This document shows positions 51,305 through 59,953 of a stretch of 64,000 nucleotides of DNA, in pieces; the stretch's first letter is position 1, and each line of letters starts with the position of its first letter. A program made the position numbers and the translations under genes. This stretch comes from an uncultured Dehalococcoidia bacterium. GTDB taxonomy: Bacteria; Chloroflexota; Dehalococcoidia; Lucifugimonadales; UBA1127. The notes beneath the pieces are model-generated. The model was not told the DNA's origin and made no database searches. It worked only from the letters and a program-made list of their open reading frames with translations. The stretch lies in contig CAJWXP010000004.1 of NCBI GenBank assembly GCA_913049785.1, forward strand, positions 16,419 to 80,418. The letters are read 5' to 3'.

Positions 51305-51367
51305 TTCTGCCTCACAGTAGCTAAATTAAGTTGATTGGGATTATATACCAATACGTCCAAGAGTCAC

Positions 51368-52729
51368 CTATGCAAGCGCCCCCATGGGATCCCATGGGGG
51401 AAGAATGATCGGCTCAAGGTCAAAGGCCTTCTTCAGCTCTTCAGGTAAATACTTCTTTGGAACCGCAATCTCAAACATATGTTCAGCGAACCAGGAGTCG
51501 TTCATCATGAAGAATCCCTTATCGCCCACTTTGTCGTCCCAACTGTTCTCCACCCTCCACCGCTTGGGCTTGCCATCAACCATGTCCACGCCTGTGAACA
51601 ACATTGCGTGCGTCATGCTGGTCTGGTGATACTCCAATCGTGACGCTTTATCCATGGAGAACTCTGCTCCGTACACACTCTCGTAGTCGAACAACTCGGC
51701 ATCCCAGATTCCAAGGTCACGGTCCATCTGCTTACCCGTATCGCAGCCCATCCAAACCGGTAGACCGTCCTCCAGTTGTTTGGCTGTCAGGTCCTTCATC
51801 AGCTGGATGTCCACATTCAGATACTTGATGGGTGGGCCGTCCAGGATGTTGCCCAAATATCTGACTGTGTAGGTCTTCCCTATCTCGCTCGTAGGCCTTG
51901 GGTCATGCACCAGGCACACATACTCGTCCAGCGGAGTCGTTACGTACTTGTCAGCGAACTCTATTGGGGAAATGTCCCCGTCCCTGCGGAACTCATCGTC
52001 CTTGTCCTTCCATTGCCAGAAAAACGATTCTGGTGGAGTACCCAGATGGATGCAGAGCATCTGGTAGACCGTGCCAACCACCTCATCCTTAATCCTCCGC
52101 AGTTCGTCCGGGCCCGCCTCAGCGGCGTACATGTCCCGAATACGCTTGGAGCCCTGTCGCACCTGGTAGTTCAGCATGGTGTTCAATCGAGAGGAGTTGC
52201 TGGAACTATCGGTCTCTACCATGACTGTCTTGGGTACCACTCCGTACTTCTTGACCAACGAGACGAACATGTCCCACTGTCCCCCATCCTCTATTGGGCG
52301 CTGCAACAACCATGCAACGGTGCGATCATCCACAGGGAGATCAGCAGTCTCAATGATGGCTTCCAGAACGAAGTTGGCCCGTTCCAACTTGTCCCAGAAC
52401 ATGAGGTAGCTCTGACTGAACTCGAACTCTTTGAGGTTAAGTTCGTTCCGGGTGTCTGAACGCACCAGGTTGAGCCCGGCGAACATCCAACATCGCCCGG
52501 TCCTCGACTGGTTGGTGACCTTCCAACTATCCAGCACTGTCGAGAAGCTGTGGGAGGCTTCAGCCACAATGGACTGCTGCATAGCAATCTGATTCACGTC
52601 ATGCCTGGAAACGGCGTTCTGCATGAGCTGCTTAGTGGGGTCAGAGGCGAACTTATCTCGATACTCTTTTACACTACTTGGAGTCAGCGCTTCAGTAATT
52701 TGTTTGTCTTCAGAATCTGACGCACCCAT
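51368..52729 (-). CDS. Peptidase C1-like aminopeptidase (bleomycin hydrolase / PepC family)
   Basis: 453 residues from ATG 52729 behind GGGGAGGGG. Papain-type active site: Cys in SRTGRCWMFAGLN near residue 68, His in TSMTHAMLFTGVDM near 375 and Asn in WRVENSWDD near 398, the spacing of bleomycin hydrolase and PepC. The family forms hexamers with an internal proteolytic chamber and trims peptides in the cytoplasm. Transcribed divergently from the GlcG-like gene. Confidence 0.92.
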   Translation of the reverse strand: MGASDSEDKQITEALTPSSVKEYRDKFASDPTKQLMQNAVSRHDVNQIAMQQSIVAEASHSFSTVLDSWKVTNQSRTGRCWMFAGLNLVRSDTRNELNLKEFEFSQSYLMFWDKLERANFVLEAIIETADLPVDDRTVAWLLQRPIEDGGQWDMFVSLVKKYGVVPKTVMVETDSSSNSSRLNTMLNYQVRQGSKRIRDMYAAEAGPDELRRIKDEVVGTVYQMLCIHLGTPPESFFWQWKDKDDEFRRDGDISPIEFADKYVTTPLDEYVCLVHDPRPTSEIGKTYTVRYLGNILDGPPIKYLNVDIQLMKDLTAKQLEDGLPVWMGCDTGKQMDRDLGIWDAELFDYESVYGAEFSMDKASRLEYHQTSMTHAMLFTGVDMVDGKPKRWRVENSWDDKVGDKGFFMMNDSWFAEHMFEIAVPKKYLPEELKKAFDLEPIILPPWDPMGALA

Positions 52730-52868
52730 TGGTCCCCTCCCCGTTCTCCTGGATTGTCGATATTGTAGACCCCGGCATACACGTGTCAACGGCGAGGGCA
52801 GTTCAGGGCCGCCGGTTGGACCGTGATAGAATCCGCCCATCAATCTTGCGAGGGAGGCTCTCATTTCG

Positions 52869-53261
52869 TTGACCTTGAACGAAGCGAACCAGGTGATTCA
52901 AGGGACCATTGCCAAAGCTGAGGAAATGAACATCAAAATCAATGTTGCCGTCTGCGATGCCGGTGGAAGGCTCATCGCCTTCTCCAGGATGGACGATGCC
53001 ATTTGGGTGGGCGTCTACGGTTCACGGGGCAAAGCAGTGGCATCGGCTGGTTTCGGACGAGCAAGCGGGTTGCTGCAGGAGCGTGCCGGCTCGCCCATCA
53101 TCAGTGGTATCGTCGCCGGCGAGGGTGGGCACATGATTGTCAGTCAGGGCGGAGTGCCCATCGTTCGAGACGGGCAGGTCGTAGGCGCTTGCGGAGTGGG
53201 TGGCGGCACAAGTCAGGAGGATGAGGACTGTGCAGTAGCCGGGGTTGCAACGCTGGGATAG
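52869..53261 (+). CDS. GlcG/HbpS family protein
   Basis: 130 residues, the complete length of the GlcG/HbpS domain. Features: INVAVCDAGGRLIAFSRMDDA, SRGKAVASAGFG and GVPIVRDGQVVGACGVGG. The family includes the haem-binding HbpS and proteins of unknown role near glycolate and diol metabolism genes. TTG 52869 has GGGAGG about 14 bases before it, a long spacing, so the start is moderately sure. Confidence 0.82.
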   Translation: MTLNEANQVIQGTIAKAEEMNIKINVAVCDAGGRLIAFSRMDDAIWVGVYGSRGKAVASAGFGRASGLLQERAGSPIISGIVAGEGGHMIVSQGGVPIVRDGQVVGACGVGGGTSQEDEDCAVAGVATLG

Positions 53262-53280
53262 AAGCCATACACCTGCGTCT

Positions 53281-54687
53281 CTAATCACGATCGAACAGGG
53301 GCGGTCTCTGTGTGTGCCATGGAGTTGCCTGTTCATAGGCTTGAGCGATTCTCAGCACCATCGCCTCATTGAAAAGCTGCCCGGCGATTTGGAGCCCTAT
53401 GGGCAAGCCATCCTGAGTGAACCCGCAGGGCACGGATATCGCTGGAAGCCCAGAGACATTGAACAAGCTGGTGAACTGAGGTCTGCTGGCTCGCGATTGC
53501 GGATCATAGCCCTCAAAGAGGGCCGGGGGTGTTGCGACCGTCGGCATGACAAGGCCGTCTACTGTGGTCAGGAGTTCCCGCATCTGCGACACCACTGAAC
53601 CCTTCAAACGCTGGGCTTCAATGTAGTCTGTGGCGTTGAACCCCTCAGCATCACGTAAGCGGGGCAGCACATTATCGCCGAGTAGTTCAGGGGCCGTTTC
53701 CAAGGTCTTTTTGTGATAGGCCAGTGCATCCGCCCCGAAAATCACGCCGCTCGCTCGCCGTGCGTCGTCGAATGGAGCCTGAACATCGGCGATCTCAATC
53801 CCGCTATCCTTCAGCGTTTGGATAGCGGCCTCGAAGGCTTTCATGACCTCGCCGTCGACACCCTCACCCTCGTTGAACCAGTGGCGCGTCACCCCGACAC
53901 GAAGCCCGCGTACACCAGAGTCCAGCATACCCAGGTAATCGTCTACAGGCTGATTCGCGCTGCCGTAGTCGTGCGGATCGAACCCAGCCATCGCCTGAAG
54001 CATGAGAGCGCAATCCCTCACATTGCGCCCCAATGGTCCAACGTGGTCCAGAGACCAACTTAGTGGGATCACGCCGTCGCAACTGACTCGCCCGTACGTA
54101 GGCTTCAATCCAACGATGCCACATTGACTGGCCGGCGATCGGATGGATGCGCCGGTGTCAGACCCCAATGCGGCCATGCATAGACCACCAGCTACGGCAG
54201 CTCCTGAACCACTGCTGGACCCTCCAGGGCGGTAGTCCGGGTTCCAGGGGTTGCGGGCAGGGGGGAACGGTGAGTCAGAGCTGATGTTGGGCATAGCGAA
54301 CTCCTGCAATGCCAGCTTGCCCAAGAGCACGGTTCCCGCCTCTTTCAATCGAGACACCACGGCTGCGTCCTCGTCCGGCACCCATTCGATCAATGCACGT
54401 GATTGGGCCGTGGTCCGGATGCCTTTGGTGGCAAAGAGGTCTTTGAGCCCTATCGGAATTCCGTGCAGTGGCCCTCTGTCAATGCCTTTGCTGAGCTCAG
54501 CCTCTGCCACTTTAGCCTGGGCTATTGCCTCATCGCCCGTCACCAAGAGAAAGCTTTGGATAAGAGGGTCGAGTCGCTCGATACGAGCTAGGTAGGTTTG
54601 GGTCAGCTCTACAGGGGAGAGTCGCTTGCTCCGGAACAGCGCCCCTGCCTCGGCGATGGACAGGTAAGCGACATCGACCGATTCCAT
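53281..54687 (-). CDS. Amidase (amidase signature family, GatA-like)
   Basis: 468 residues. The amidase signature GGSSSGSGAAVAGGLC near residue 150 with the Ser-cisSer-Lys triad: Lys in PIGLKDLFATKG near 80, Ser in SDTGASIRSPAS near 175. GIVGLKPTYGRVS follows as in GatA and indoleacetamide hydrolases. No gatB or gatC is adjacent, so it is more likely a catabolic amidase than the tRNA amidotransferase subunit. ATG 54687 lies behind GGAGAAAACG. Confidence 0.88.
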   Translation of the reverse strand: MESVDVAYLSIAEAGALFRSKRLSPVELTQTYLARIERLDPLIQSFLLVTGDEAIAQAKVAEAELSKGIDRGPLHGIPIGLKDLFATKGIRTTAQSRALIEWVPDEDAAVVSRLKEAGTVLLGKLALQEFAMPNISSDSPFPPARNPWNPDYRPGGSSSGSGAAVAGGLCMAALGSDTGASIRSPASQCGIVGLKPTYGRVSCDGVIPLSWSLDHVGPLGRNVRDCALMLQAMAGFDPHDYGSANQPVDDYLGMLDSGVRGLRVGVTRHWFNEGEGVDGEVMKAFEAAIQTLKDSGIEIADVQAPFDDARRASGVIFGADALAYHKKTLETAPELLGDNVLPRLRDAEGFNATDYIEAQRLKGSVVSQMRELLTTVDGLVMPTVATPPALFEGYDPQSRASRPQFTSLFNVSGLPAISVPCGFTQDGLPIGLQIAGQLFNEAMVLRIAQAYEQATPWHTQRPPLFDRD

Positions 54688-54811
54688 AGTCGTTTTCTCC
54701 TTGAAGCAATCAATCGGTGTGGGAGAGGCCTTAGCTTAGCTCCGGCTCTCCCACACCGGGTCAGACAACCAGAGCCGACCATACAGCCCGAACCAGACGC
54801 GGTCAACGTAA

Positions 54812-54845
54812 TAAAAGAAGGGCACCTTAGGGTGCCCTTCTTTTA
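54812..54845. terminator. Strong bidirectional terminator
   Basis: TAAAAGAAGGGCACC-TTA-GGGTGCCCTTCTTTTA, a perfect 15-bp stem with A/T runs on both sides. It probably ends the leftward tRNA-Pro transcript. Confidence 0.85.
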
Positions 54846-54850
54846 TGTAC

Positions 54851-54927
54851 TGGTCGGGGAGCCGGGATTCGAACCCGGGACCTCTACGTCCCGAACGTAG
54901 CGCGCTACCATGCTGCGCTACTCCCCG
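54851..54927 (-). tRNA. tRNA-Pro (anticodon CGG), CCA encoded
   Basis: Reverse strand 77 nt. Acceptor stem CGGGGAG/CTCCCCG, D arm with AGCATGGTAGCG, anticodon stem CTACG-TTCGGGA-CGTAG giving anticodon CGG, T loop GGTTCGAATCC, discriminator A and genomically encoded CCA. Its 5' half is repeated upstream at 54978-55019. Confidence 0.95.
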
Positions 54928-54977
54928 ATTATCGGCCAAAACCGGCCCTTTTTTGTTGTCGTTATATCAACGTCGGT

Positions 54978-55019
54978 GTCCCGAACGTAGCGCGCTACCA
55001 TGCTGCGCTACTCCCCGAT
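54978..55019 (-). repeat. Duplicated 5' half of tRNA-Pro
   Basis: 42 bases identical to 54888-54929: the acceptor 5' strand, D arm, anticodon 5' stem and anticodon loop of the tRNA-Pro gene, plus two flanking bases. The 3' half is absent. The gap to the intact tRNA is about 48 bases and holds a GGCC-AAAACC-GGCC hairpin followed by six Ts on the plus strand. Confidence 0.9.
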
Positions 55020-55079
55020 GTTCTTAAACCCTTCTAGAGGGTATTCCCATTATAGGGTGGCGGTCAGCTTGAAGCCAGC

Positions 55080-55832
55080 CTAGTCCTCGTCTTCCTCTTC
55101 GTTGGAACTCTCTTGGGGCTGGTCAGCCGGTTGTGCGTTGGATGGTCTTGGGTTGGGTCGCGGAGACCCTTCTCTTCCAGAGCTTTCCCCGTTGCGAGGC
55201 ATGATGGTTACCTTGCGGTCTTCACCCTCGCCAAGGCTCTGGGTGGTCACTTTGGGGTGGTCCGCCAGTGCGACGTGGATGGCTCGTCGTTCAGCCGGGT
55301 TCATGGGCTCCAACGTGAAGGAGCGTCCAGACCCAGCGACCCTATCCGCTATCCGCAACGCAAGACCGCGGAGAACCTGGGTCCTACGATGGCGATACTG
55401 CTCTACGTCCAACATGATCCGGCCTTCAGCCTGATCTGGAGTGCGGCTCAGCAACAGGTTCATCATGAACTGCATGCTACGTAGGGTCTCGCCTCGCCTG
55501 CCGATGAGGAGTCCAGAATCATCGCCAGTGATCTCAATCAGTTGCGTGTCTGGAGAGTCGTCAGGTGGCTTAGAGATGGTGGAGACAGCATCAACACCCA
55601 TGGTCGTCAGGAAATTGTCCACAATGACCTTGGCTGCCTGGACAAGCCCGCCACCCTCTGCTAGCGCGGTCCCTCGAACCCGAGCGGGTTCACCACCAAT
55701 CCCGAAGATGCCAGACTTACCTTGACTGAGAACCTCTATTTCTACCTCTTCGCGTCTTGCGTCGAGCTGCTTTAGAACCAGCTCGATTGCTTCTTCCACC
55801 GTCTTGCCGTTCGCTTCCACGCTGTCCGTCAT
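55080..55832 (-). CDS. jag: Jag/KhpB RNA-binding protein (SpoIIIJ-associated)
   Basis: 250 residues with the three expected parts: Jag_N (TVEEAIELVLKQLDARREEVEIEVL, residues 11-65), KH domain (LLIGRRGETLRSMQFMMNLLL near 115-135) and R3H domain (EPMNPAERRAIHVALADH near 185-205). The C-terminal 40 residues are low-complexity, acidic at the end. It binds RNA and in other bacteria affects cell-wall growth and sporulation-linked processes. ATG 55832 behind GGAGGAG. The first 116 bases overlap the yidC 3' end in another frame. Confidence 0.9.
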   Translation of the reverse strand: MTDSVEANGKTVEEAIELVLKQLDARREEVEIEVLSQGKSGIFGIGGEPARVRGTALAEGGGLVQAAKVIVDNFLTTMGVDAVSTISKPPDDSPDTQLIEITGDDSGLLIGRRGETLRSMQFMMNLLLSRTPDQAEGRIMLDVEQYRHRRTQVLRGLALRIADRVAGSGRSFTLEPMNPAERRAIHVALADHPKVTTQSLGEGEDRKVTIMPRNGESSGREGSPRPNPRPSNAQPADQPQESSNEEEDED

Positions 55833-56640
55833 CGTTCTGCTCCTCCGCCGGTTCGGCAATCACTTCTGCTTCACCTTGATCTGAAACAGCTGCCGCGGGA
55901 GCGGCTTGTGGCGCCCGCGATAGTCCCCCTAAACCGGTAGTAAAATACTGAATGGCAACACCCATCAGGTTTGAGACAACCCAATACAACGCCAACCCAC
56001 TTGGGAACGAGAATGAGAAGAAAATAAACATCAGCGGCATCATCCACAGCATCATCTGCTGGGTCTGCTGCTGCTTAGGATCCTGGCTGGGATAGGTCAT
56101 CATCTTCTGCTGCAGCCACATGGACGCGCCTACCATCAAAGGCAATATGAAGGACGAGTCCGGTACCGATAGGTCCAACCACAAAAAGCTGCTGTCTACA
56201 GGTACGGCGGTATGGACCATGGGAAGCCAGCTATACAGCAGCTTGGACAGATCCGACAGGTTCTCCGGGCTTGATGGCAACACCCTGATCAACGCCCAAT
56301 ACAACCCGATCCAAATAGGCATTTGGATGACCATGGGCCCCAGACAGCCAATGGGGTTTATGCCGTTCTCTTTGTAGATCCGGAAGGTCTCTGACGATAT
56401 CTTCTGTCTATCGTTTTTAAAGCGAGCTTGAAGCGCTTTCAACTGCGGCTGTACGGTGGACATTGCTCTTGTGGACTTGATCTGCTTCAACGTGAGCCTC
56501 ATGGTGATGAGACGAATGAGCACGGTTAGCCCAATGATGCTGAGCCCAAAATTCTTGAATAACAACAGATACAGAAGCACCAGACTGTTGGCCAGTGGCC
56601 GCATCAGTACTTCTCTGAATATGTCCCCAATGATTTCCAA
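55717..56640 (-). CDS. yidC: YidC/Oxa1 membrane protein insertase
   Basis: 307 residues, about five membrane segments, no large periplasmic domain, as in Gram-positive and Chloroflexi YidC. Characteristic parts: ISIIGLTVLIRLITMRLTLKQIKS, NPIGCLGPMVIQMPIWIGLYWAL near residue 105 and ALYWVVSNLMGVAIQYF near 220. It inserts and folds inner-membrane proteins with SecYEG or alone. The last 40 residues form a very basic tail (KAARRKTRRGRNRG), suited to ribosome binding, which is encoded by the region that overlaps the start of jag. Confidence 0.93.
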   Translation of the reverse strand: MEIIGDIFREVLMRPLANSLVLLYLLLFKNFGLSIIGLTVLIRLITMRLTLKQIKSTRAMSTVQPQLKALQARFKNDRQKISSETFRIYKENGINPIGCLGPMVIQMPIWIGLYWALIRVLPSSPENLSDLSKLLYSWLPMVHTAVPVDSSFLWLDLSVPDSSFILPLMVGASMWLQQKMMTYPSQDPKQQQTQQMMLWMMPLMFIFFSFSFPSGLALYWVVSNLMGVAIQYFTTGLGGLSRAPQAAPAAAVSDQGEAEVIAEPAEEQNDDGQRGSERQDGGRSNRAGSKAARRKTRRGRNRGSQSR

Positions 56641-56656
56641 TATCGTTCCTTGCTAG

Positions 56657-57823
56657 CTACTGGTCGGTGTCATAGGTCCAGAGTTCAATGCGTCGCTCAG
56701 CGTCCAGGGCGTGAACGATGCCATCGACGTCGATGATGTAGACACGCTCGCCCTGGCTGGCGATGTCCGCCCGAACTTTCTCGCCTACACCGAACGACCA
56801 TTCCTCACGACCGTCCACGAGGCTGAGTTGGTGGACTTGCTTAGCGTCAGTGGCCACTATTAATGTATCTGAAAGAATAACCGGGGCAGCCATGACCGGG
56901 CCACTGACCTCTGCCGGACTTGACCAGCGCATTCCAAGGTTGAGGTCAAGGGCATAAACGTTGCTGCCGAGGGTTGCTGCGTAAATGGTGCTACCGTCTG
57001 AGACCATTCCTGCCCAGAACCAGTTGTCCCCGGAAAACTCCGCCTTCTGCTCTCCAGTTGCAGCATCCAGTGCGTAGATCTTCCTGTCCAGAGCACCCAC
57101 ATAGACGGTGCCATTGAGTACCAGAGGGCTTCCGACAACAGCTCCACCGACCTTAAAACTCCATCGCTCTTCGCCGTCTTCTGCGTTTACTGCATACACG
57201 GTGTGTTCCAAAGTACCAAAGTAGAGGGTGCCGTTTGACGCGGTTGCTGCCGACCATATCTTCCCGTCTGCCTCAAACTCCCTCCATGCAGTTCTGGGGA
57301 GCGCACGCTCGTCCGCCTCCAGTGTCAGCGCATAAAGGAATCCATCAGTGGTGCTGACCACCAGGGTGTTCCCGATGAGGGTTGGTGAGCCGACTACCGG
57401 GCCTGGTACAGGCGCTGCCCAGTTCCTAGTACCCGTAGTGGAATCTATTGCAAAGAGGTTGGCGTCAATATCATCATCGTCTTCGGGGTCTCCATACGTG
57501 GCCACGAAGATGCTGGTAGTGCCCGTAAAGCCGTCCCCGGCGAATGCTCCCAGCACGGGAGCGCCATACACCGGGCCTAACTCATCTTCATTCTCGGGGG
57601 GATGTGGGCCCCAAATCTTGGCAGGGTTGCCTCGACCACCCTCAGCATCGTCAGAGATGTCCAGCGCAATCACACGGCCTTCACCGGATGCTACATAGAG
57701 GACATCGCCTTCAATGGTCACCCCAGACCAGGCGTCTGCGCCAAATCGGTTGAGGCCACAGGCGGCAACAAGGGGTAGAAGCAATAACACAAGGATGGGA
57801 ATCCACTGAATGCGACGCTTCAC
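56657..57823 (-). CDS. PQQ-like beta-propeller lipoprotein (BamB-like)
   Basis: 388 residues. N-terminal lipoprotein signal with lipobox LVAAC near residue 22. The mature part is a run of PQQ-type propeller blades: GRVIALDISDD, TDGFLYALTLEAD, EHTVYAVNAEDGEERWSFKVGG, DRKIYALDAATGEQ and SLVDGREEWSFGVGEKV. BamB itself belongs to outer-membrane biogenesis, so in a monoderm genome this is better called a BamB-like protein of unknown role. The position inside the yidD-yidC operon, 16 bases before yidC, suggests a part in membrane-protein or envelope assembly. Confidence 0.85.
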   Translation of the reverse strand: MKRRIQWIPILVLLLLPLVAACGLNRFGADAWSGVTIEGDVLYVASGEGRVIALDISDDAEGGRGNPAKIWGPHPPENEDELGPVYGAPVLGAFAGDGFTGTTSIFVATYGDPEDDDDIDANLFAIDSTTGTRNWAAPVPGPVVGSPTLIGNTLVVSTTDGFLYALTLEADERALPRTAWREFEADGKIWSAATASNGTLYFGTLEHTVYAVNAEDGEERWSFKVGGAVVGSPLVLNGTVYVGALDRKIYALDAATGEQKAEFSGDNWFWAGMVSDGSTIYAATLGSNVYALDLNLGMRWSSPAEVSGPVMAAPVILSDTLIVATDAKQVHQLSLVDGREEWSFGVGEKVRADIASQGERVYIIDVDGIVHALDAERRIELWTYDTDQ

Positions 57824-57881
57824 CTACGAATATCCTTTTCCGGGCGCACTAAGGCTGCCCAACAAGTACGGCACATTAACG

Positions 57882-58112
57882 CTACTCAGCGATGGAGTTG
57901 GTCTCCGGGACCGGGTCATACCCTTCCCCACCTACGGGGTTGCATCGACCCAACCGACGGGCCGCCAGTAAGGTACCCTTGAACAAACCGTGGCGATCGA
58001 CCGCCTCATACGCATAGTCGGAGCAGGTAGGGTAGTATCGGCACCTGCTTCCCAGGATCGGGGAAAGCAATCGTTGGTACCCTCTAATCAGTACTAAACC
58101 CAGTCGTTTCAC
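57882..58112 (-). CDS. yidD: YidD membrane protein insertion efficiency factor
   Basis: 76 residues with the family core [28 protein letters not shown] and [15 protein letters not shown] (conserved Cys residues). It is a small membrane-associated protein that aids YidC-dependent insertion. Located between rnpA and the propeller lipoprotein, as expected for the rpmH-rnpA-yidD-yidC-jag cluster. Confidence 0.95.
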   Translation of the reverse strand: MKRLGLVLIRGYQRLLSPILGSRCRYYPTCSDYAYEAVDRHGLFKGTLLAARRLGRCNPVGGEGYDPVPETNSIAE

Positions 58113-58140
58113 CGTAACCGCCCCCTACTCAGGACCCGAC

Positions 58141-58473
58141 CTACACTCTCATCTTGGCCCGCTCTAGAAGAGCGAGGAAATCAGCTTTCAACCCCTGGAA
58201 CGGCACCTCTGCCGCGCTGGGTCTGGCAGATACGACAACGTCGTAACCTGGAGCCACCCCGGCCTGCCGTACGATCTCTCGAAGTCGTCGTTTCACCCGG
58301 TTTCGCACTACGGCGTTCCCAACAGCTTTACTCACTGCGAAGCCTATGCGGTACACGTCCCTGCCGTTAGGTGTGGTTCTCAAGGACAGGTGTTGGGATC
58401 CCCACCTGCGGCCCGCTGCAATCGCTGCATCAAAGTCCGCTTTCCTGGTGAGTCTCAGTTCCCGTGGCAGCAT
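58141..58473 (-). CDS. rnpA: Ribonuclease P protein component
   Basis: 110 residues if it starts MLPRELRLTRKADF, the usual family opening; the ORF-track GTG five codons upstream has no ribosome site. The RNase P RNA-binding motif RNRVKRRLREIVR is near residue 55-70. It helps the RNA subunit mature tRNA 5' ends. GAGGTG lies 12 bases before the chosen ATG. Confidence 0.93.
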   Translation of the reverse strand: MLPRELRLTRKADFDAAIAAGRRWGSQHLSLRTTPNGRDVYRIGFAVSKAVGNAVVRNRVKRRLREIVRQAGVAPGYDVVVSARPSAAEVPFQGLKADFLALLERAKMRV

Positions 58474-58541
58474 CGTCGTTATGTGCACCTCAGCGCCCGT
58501 TTTTATTACTCGATAACGAGAGGTGAGGAATGCGCCTTCGC

Positions 58542-58688
58542 CTAGCTGCTGACGTGCTCGCGACCCTTTAGGCGGCGACGCTTCAACACAAGTCGGCCCT
58601 CACGAGTACGCATACGCACTCGAAAGCCGTGGGTGTTCTTTCGATATCGGGATTTCGGTTGAAATGTCCTCTTTGTGTTCTGTCCCAC
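58542..58688 (-). CDS. rpmH: 50S ribosomal protein L34
   Basis: 48 residues, absent from the ORF track. Read from GTG 58688, preceded by GGAGATATCCAA; the sequence contains [20 protein letters not shown] and ends [12 protein letters not shown], diagnostic of L34. First gene of the cluster leading to rnpA, yidD, yidC and jag. Confidence 0.95.
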   Translation of the reverse strand: MGQNTKRTFQPKSRYRKNTHGFRVRMRTREGRLVLKRRRLKGREHVSS

Positions 58689-58836
58689 TTGGATATCTCC
58701 CTATGAGTGCCCACCCCTTCGGCATCTAATGCTGGACGCACCAAGGATGTCCTGTTGTTTCTTAATACGGAGAGATTATAGCACCGGCTTCACGATGCGT
58801 CATCCTGCGTGACTATCAACAGCTATCTAGCAACAG

Positions 58837-59796
58837 CTATCTGGCCAACACCAACACTACCACCACTGTGGCCAGCCACAAGAACACCGTAGCCATGAGC
58901 GGCCTATCGCTGAGGAACATCTCCTCCGGGGTCTCACCGGCGTTGTGGTGGTAAAGCAGGTGCAGATAGCGGTACAGGCCGTAGGCCATTATGGGTATCG
59001 TGACGGCCATAGTGCGATTGTCTGGCAGGTTAGATGCGGTGATGGTGTACGCAACGTAGGTGATGAAAACACCACCAGCCACCAGTGTTATGAGCCTGTT
59101 CAACAGAGTCCTGGAATAGTCTTTAAGCACATGTCGCTGCTGGGACGCAGCCTCTTCCGCGCCCGCCATCTCACCACGTCGCTTCCCAAATCCGATGAGC
59201 ATCGCTCCCAGGCTGGTGACGGCGTAGAGCCACAGGGAGATGGGCACCTGGATGACCACAGCACCACCAACGGCCCGGAGCACGTAGCCGGTGCTCAGCA
59301 CCAGCACGTCGATCACTGCCACCTGCTTCAGCTTGATGGAATAGGACAGGGTCAGCGTCAGATAGACCAACACCACGACGCCAAACCAGGGTTCAAGGAG
59401 AAACGACAGCCCGATACCGACGATGAACATCCCAAGGGCGATCAATACCGCTTGGCGAGGCGAGACGAGGCCTGCTGCGATGGGTCTGTAACGCTTCAAG
59501 GGGTGGAGCTTGTCCTGGGGGGCATCGATGAGGTCGTTTATCAGGTAGGTGGCGCTGGAAAGAAGACAGAAGAGGAGGAAGGCCGCAGTGGCTATGCCGA
59601 AGACCTCCAGGCTCTCTCCCCACTCGCCGAGGTCCCAACGCTCGTTGATGGTGAAGATGAAGGCAAGGTAGATGATGCCGTTTTTAGCCCACTGCCTGGG
59701 TCGCATGGCCCGCAGGAGGCTTCTGAGAAACACAGTATTCTCTTTCGCGCTTATCATCACATGAGCAATCATAGAGGAGGCAGTGCTTCCAGCCAA
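58837..59796 (-). CDS. UbiA-family prenyltransferase (decaprenyl-phosphate phosphoribosyltransferase-like)
   Basis: 319 residues, about eight to nine membrane helices. The first Asp-rich motif is in SSATYLINDLIDAPQDKLHP (NDxxDxxxD) near residue 85; LRAMRPRQWAKNGIIY at the N-terminus is typical for the subgroup that includes Rv3806c-like phosphoribosyl transferases. In Chloroflexi the product of such an enzyme is not well established. The ORF begins at a TTG without a good ribosome site; the real start may be M14 (MISAKENTVF). Located upstream of rpmH in the place where dnaA often lies, but no DnaA boxes are seen. Confidence 0.85.
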   Translation of the reverse strand: MAGSTASSMIAHVMISAKENTVFLRSLLRAMRPRQWAKNGIIYLAFIFTINERWDLGEWGESLEVFGIATAAFLLFCLLSSATYLINDLIDAPQDKLHPLKRYRPIAAGLVSPRQAVLIALGMFIVGIGLSFLLEPWFGVVVLVYLTLTLSYSIKLKQVAVIDVLVLSTGYVLRAVGGAVVIQVPISLWLYAVTSLGAMLIGFGKRRGEMAGAEEAASQQRHVLKDYSRTLLNRLITLVAGGVFITYVAYTITASNLPDNRTMAVTIPIMAYGLYRYLHLLYHHNAGETPEEMFLSDRPLMATVFLWLATVVVVLVLAR

Positions 59797-59953
59797 TGTT
59801 TCTAAGCTCGCCCTTATGCAAAAAACGCTACCATAGGGACAAATAGTCAGTCCAGGGAAAGAAGAATGGCGAAGCAGCGTAAACGGCAGACTTAGTCTGC
59901 ACCAAGCTTACGGAGAGTGGTCTCCTCAAATCATTGGATATCAGGGAATAATC

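Noticed and set aside
53281-54687. gatA, the tRNA amidotransferase subunit
   Set aside because: No gatB or gatC is nearby and the surroundings are catabolic, so a general amidase is the safer call.
58690-58836. Origin of replication near rpmH
   Set aside because: The rpmH-rnpA-yidC cluster is often origin-proximal, but no dnaA gene and no DnaA-box cluster is present in the adjacent gap.
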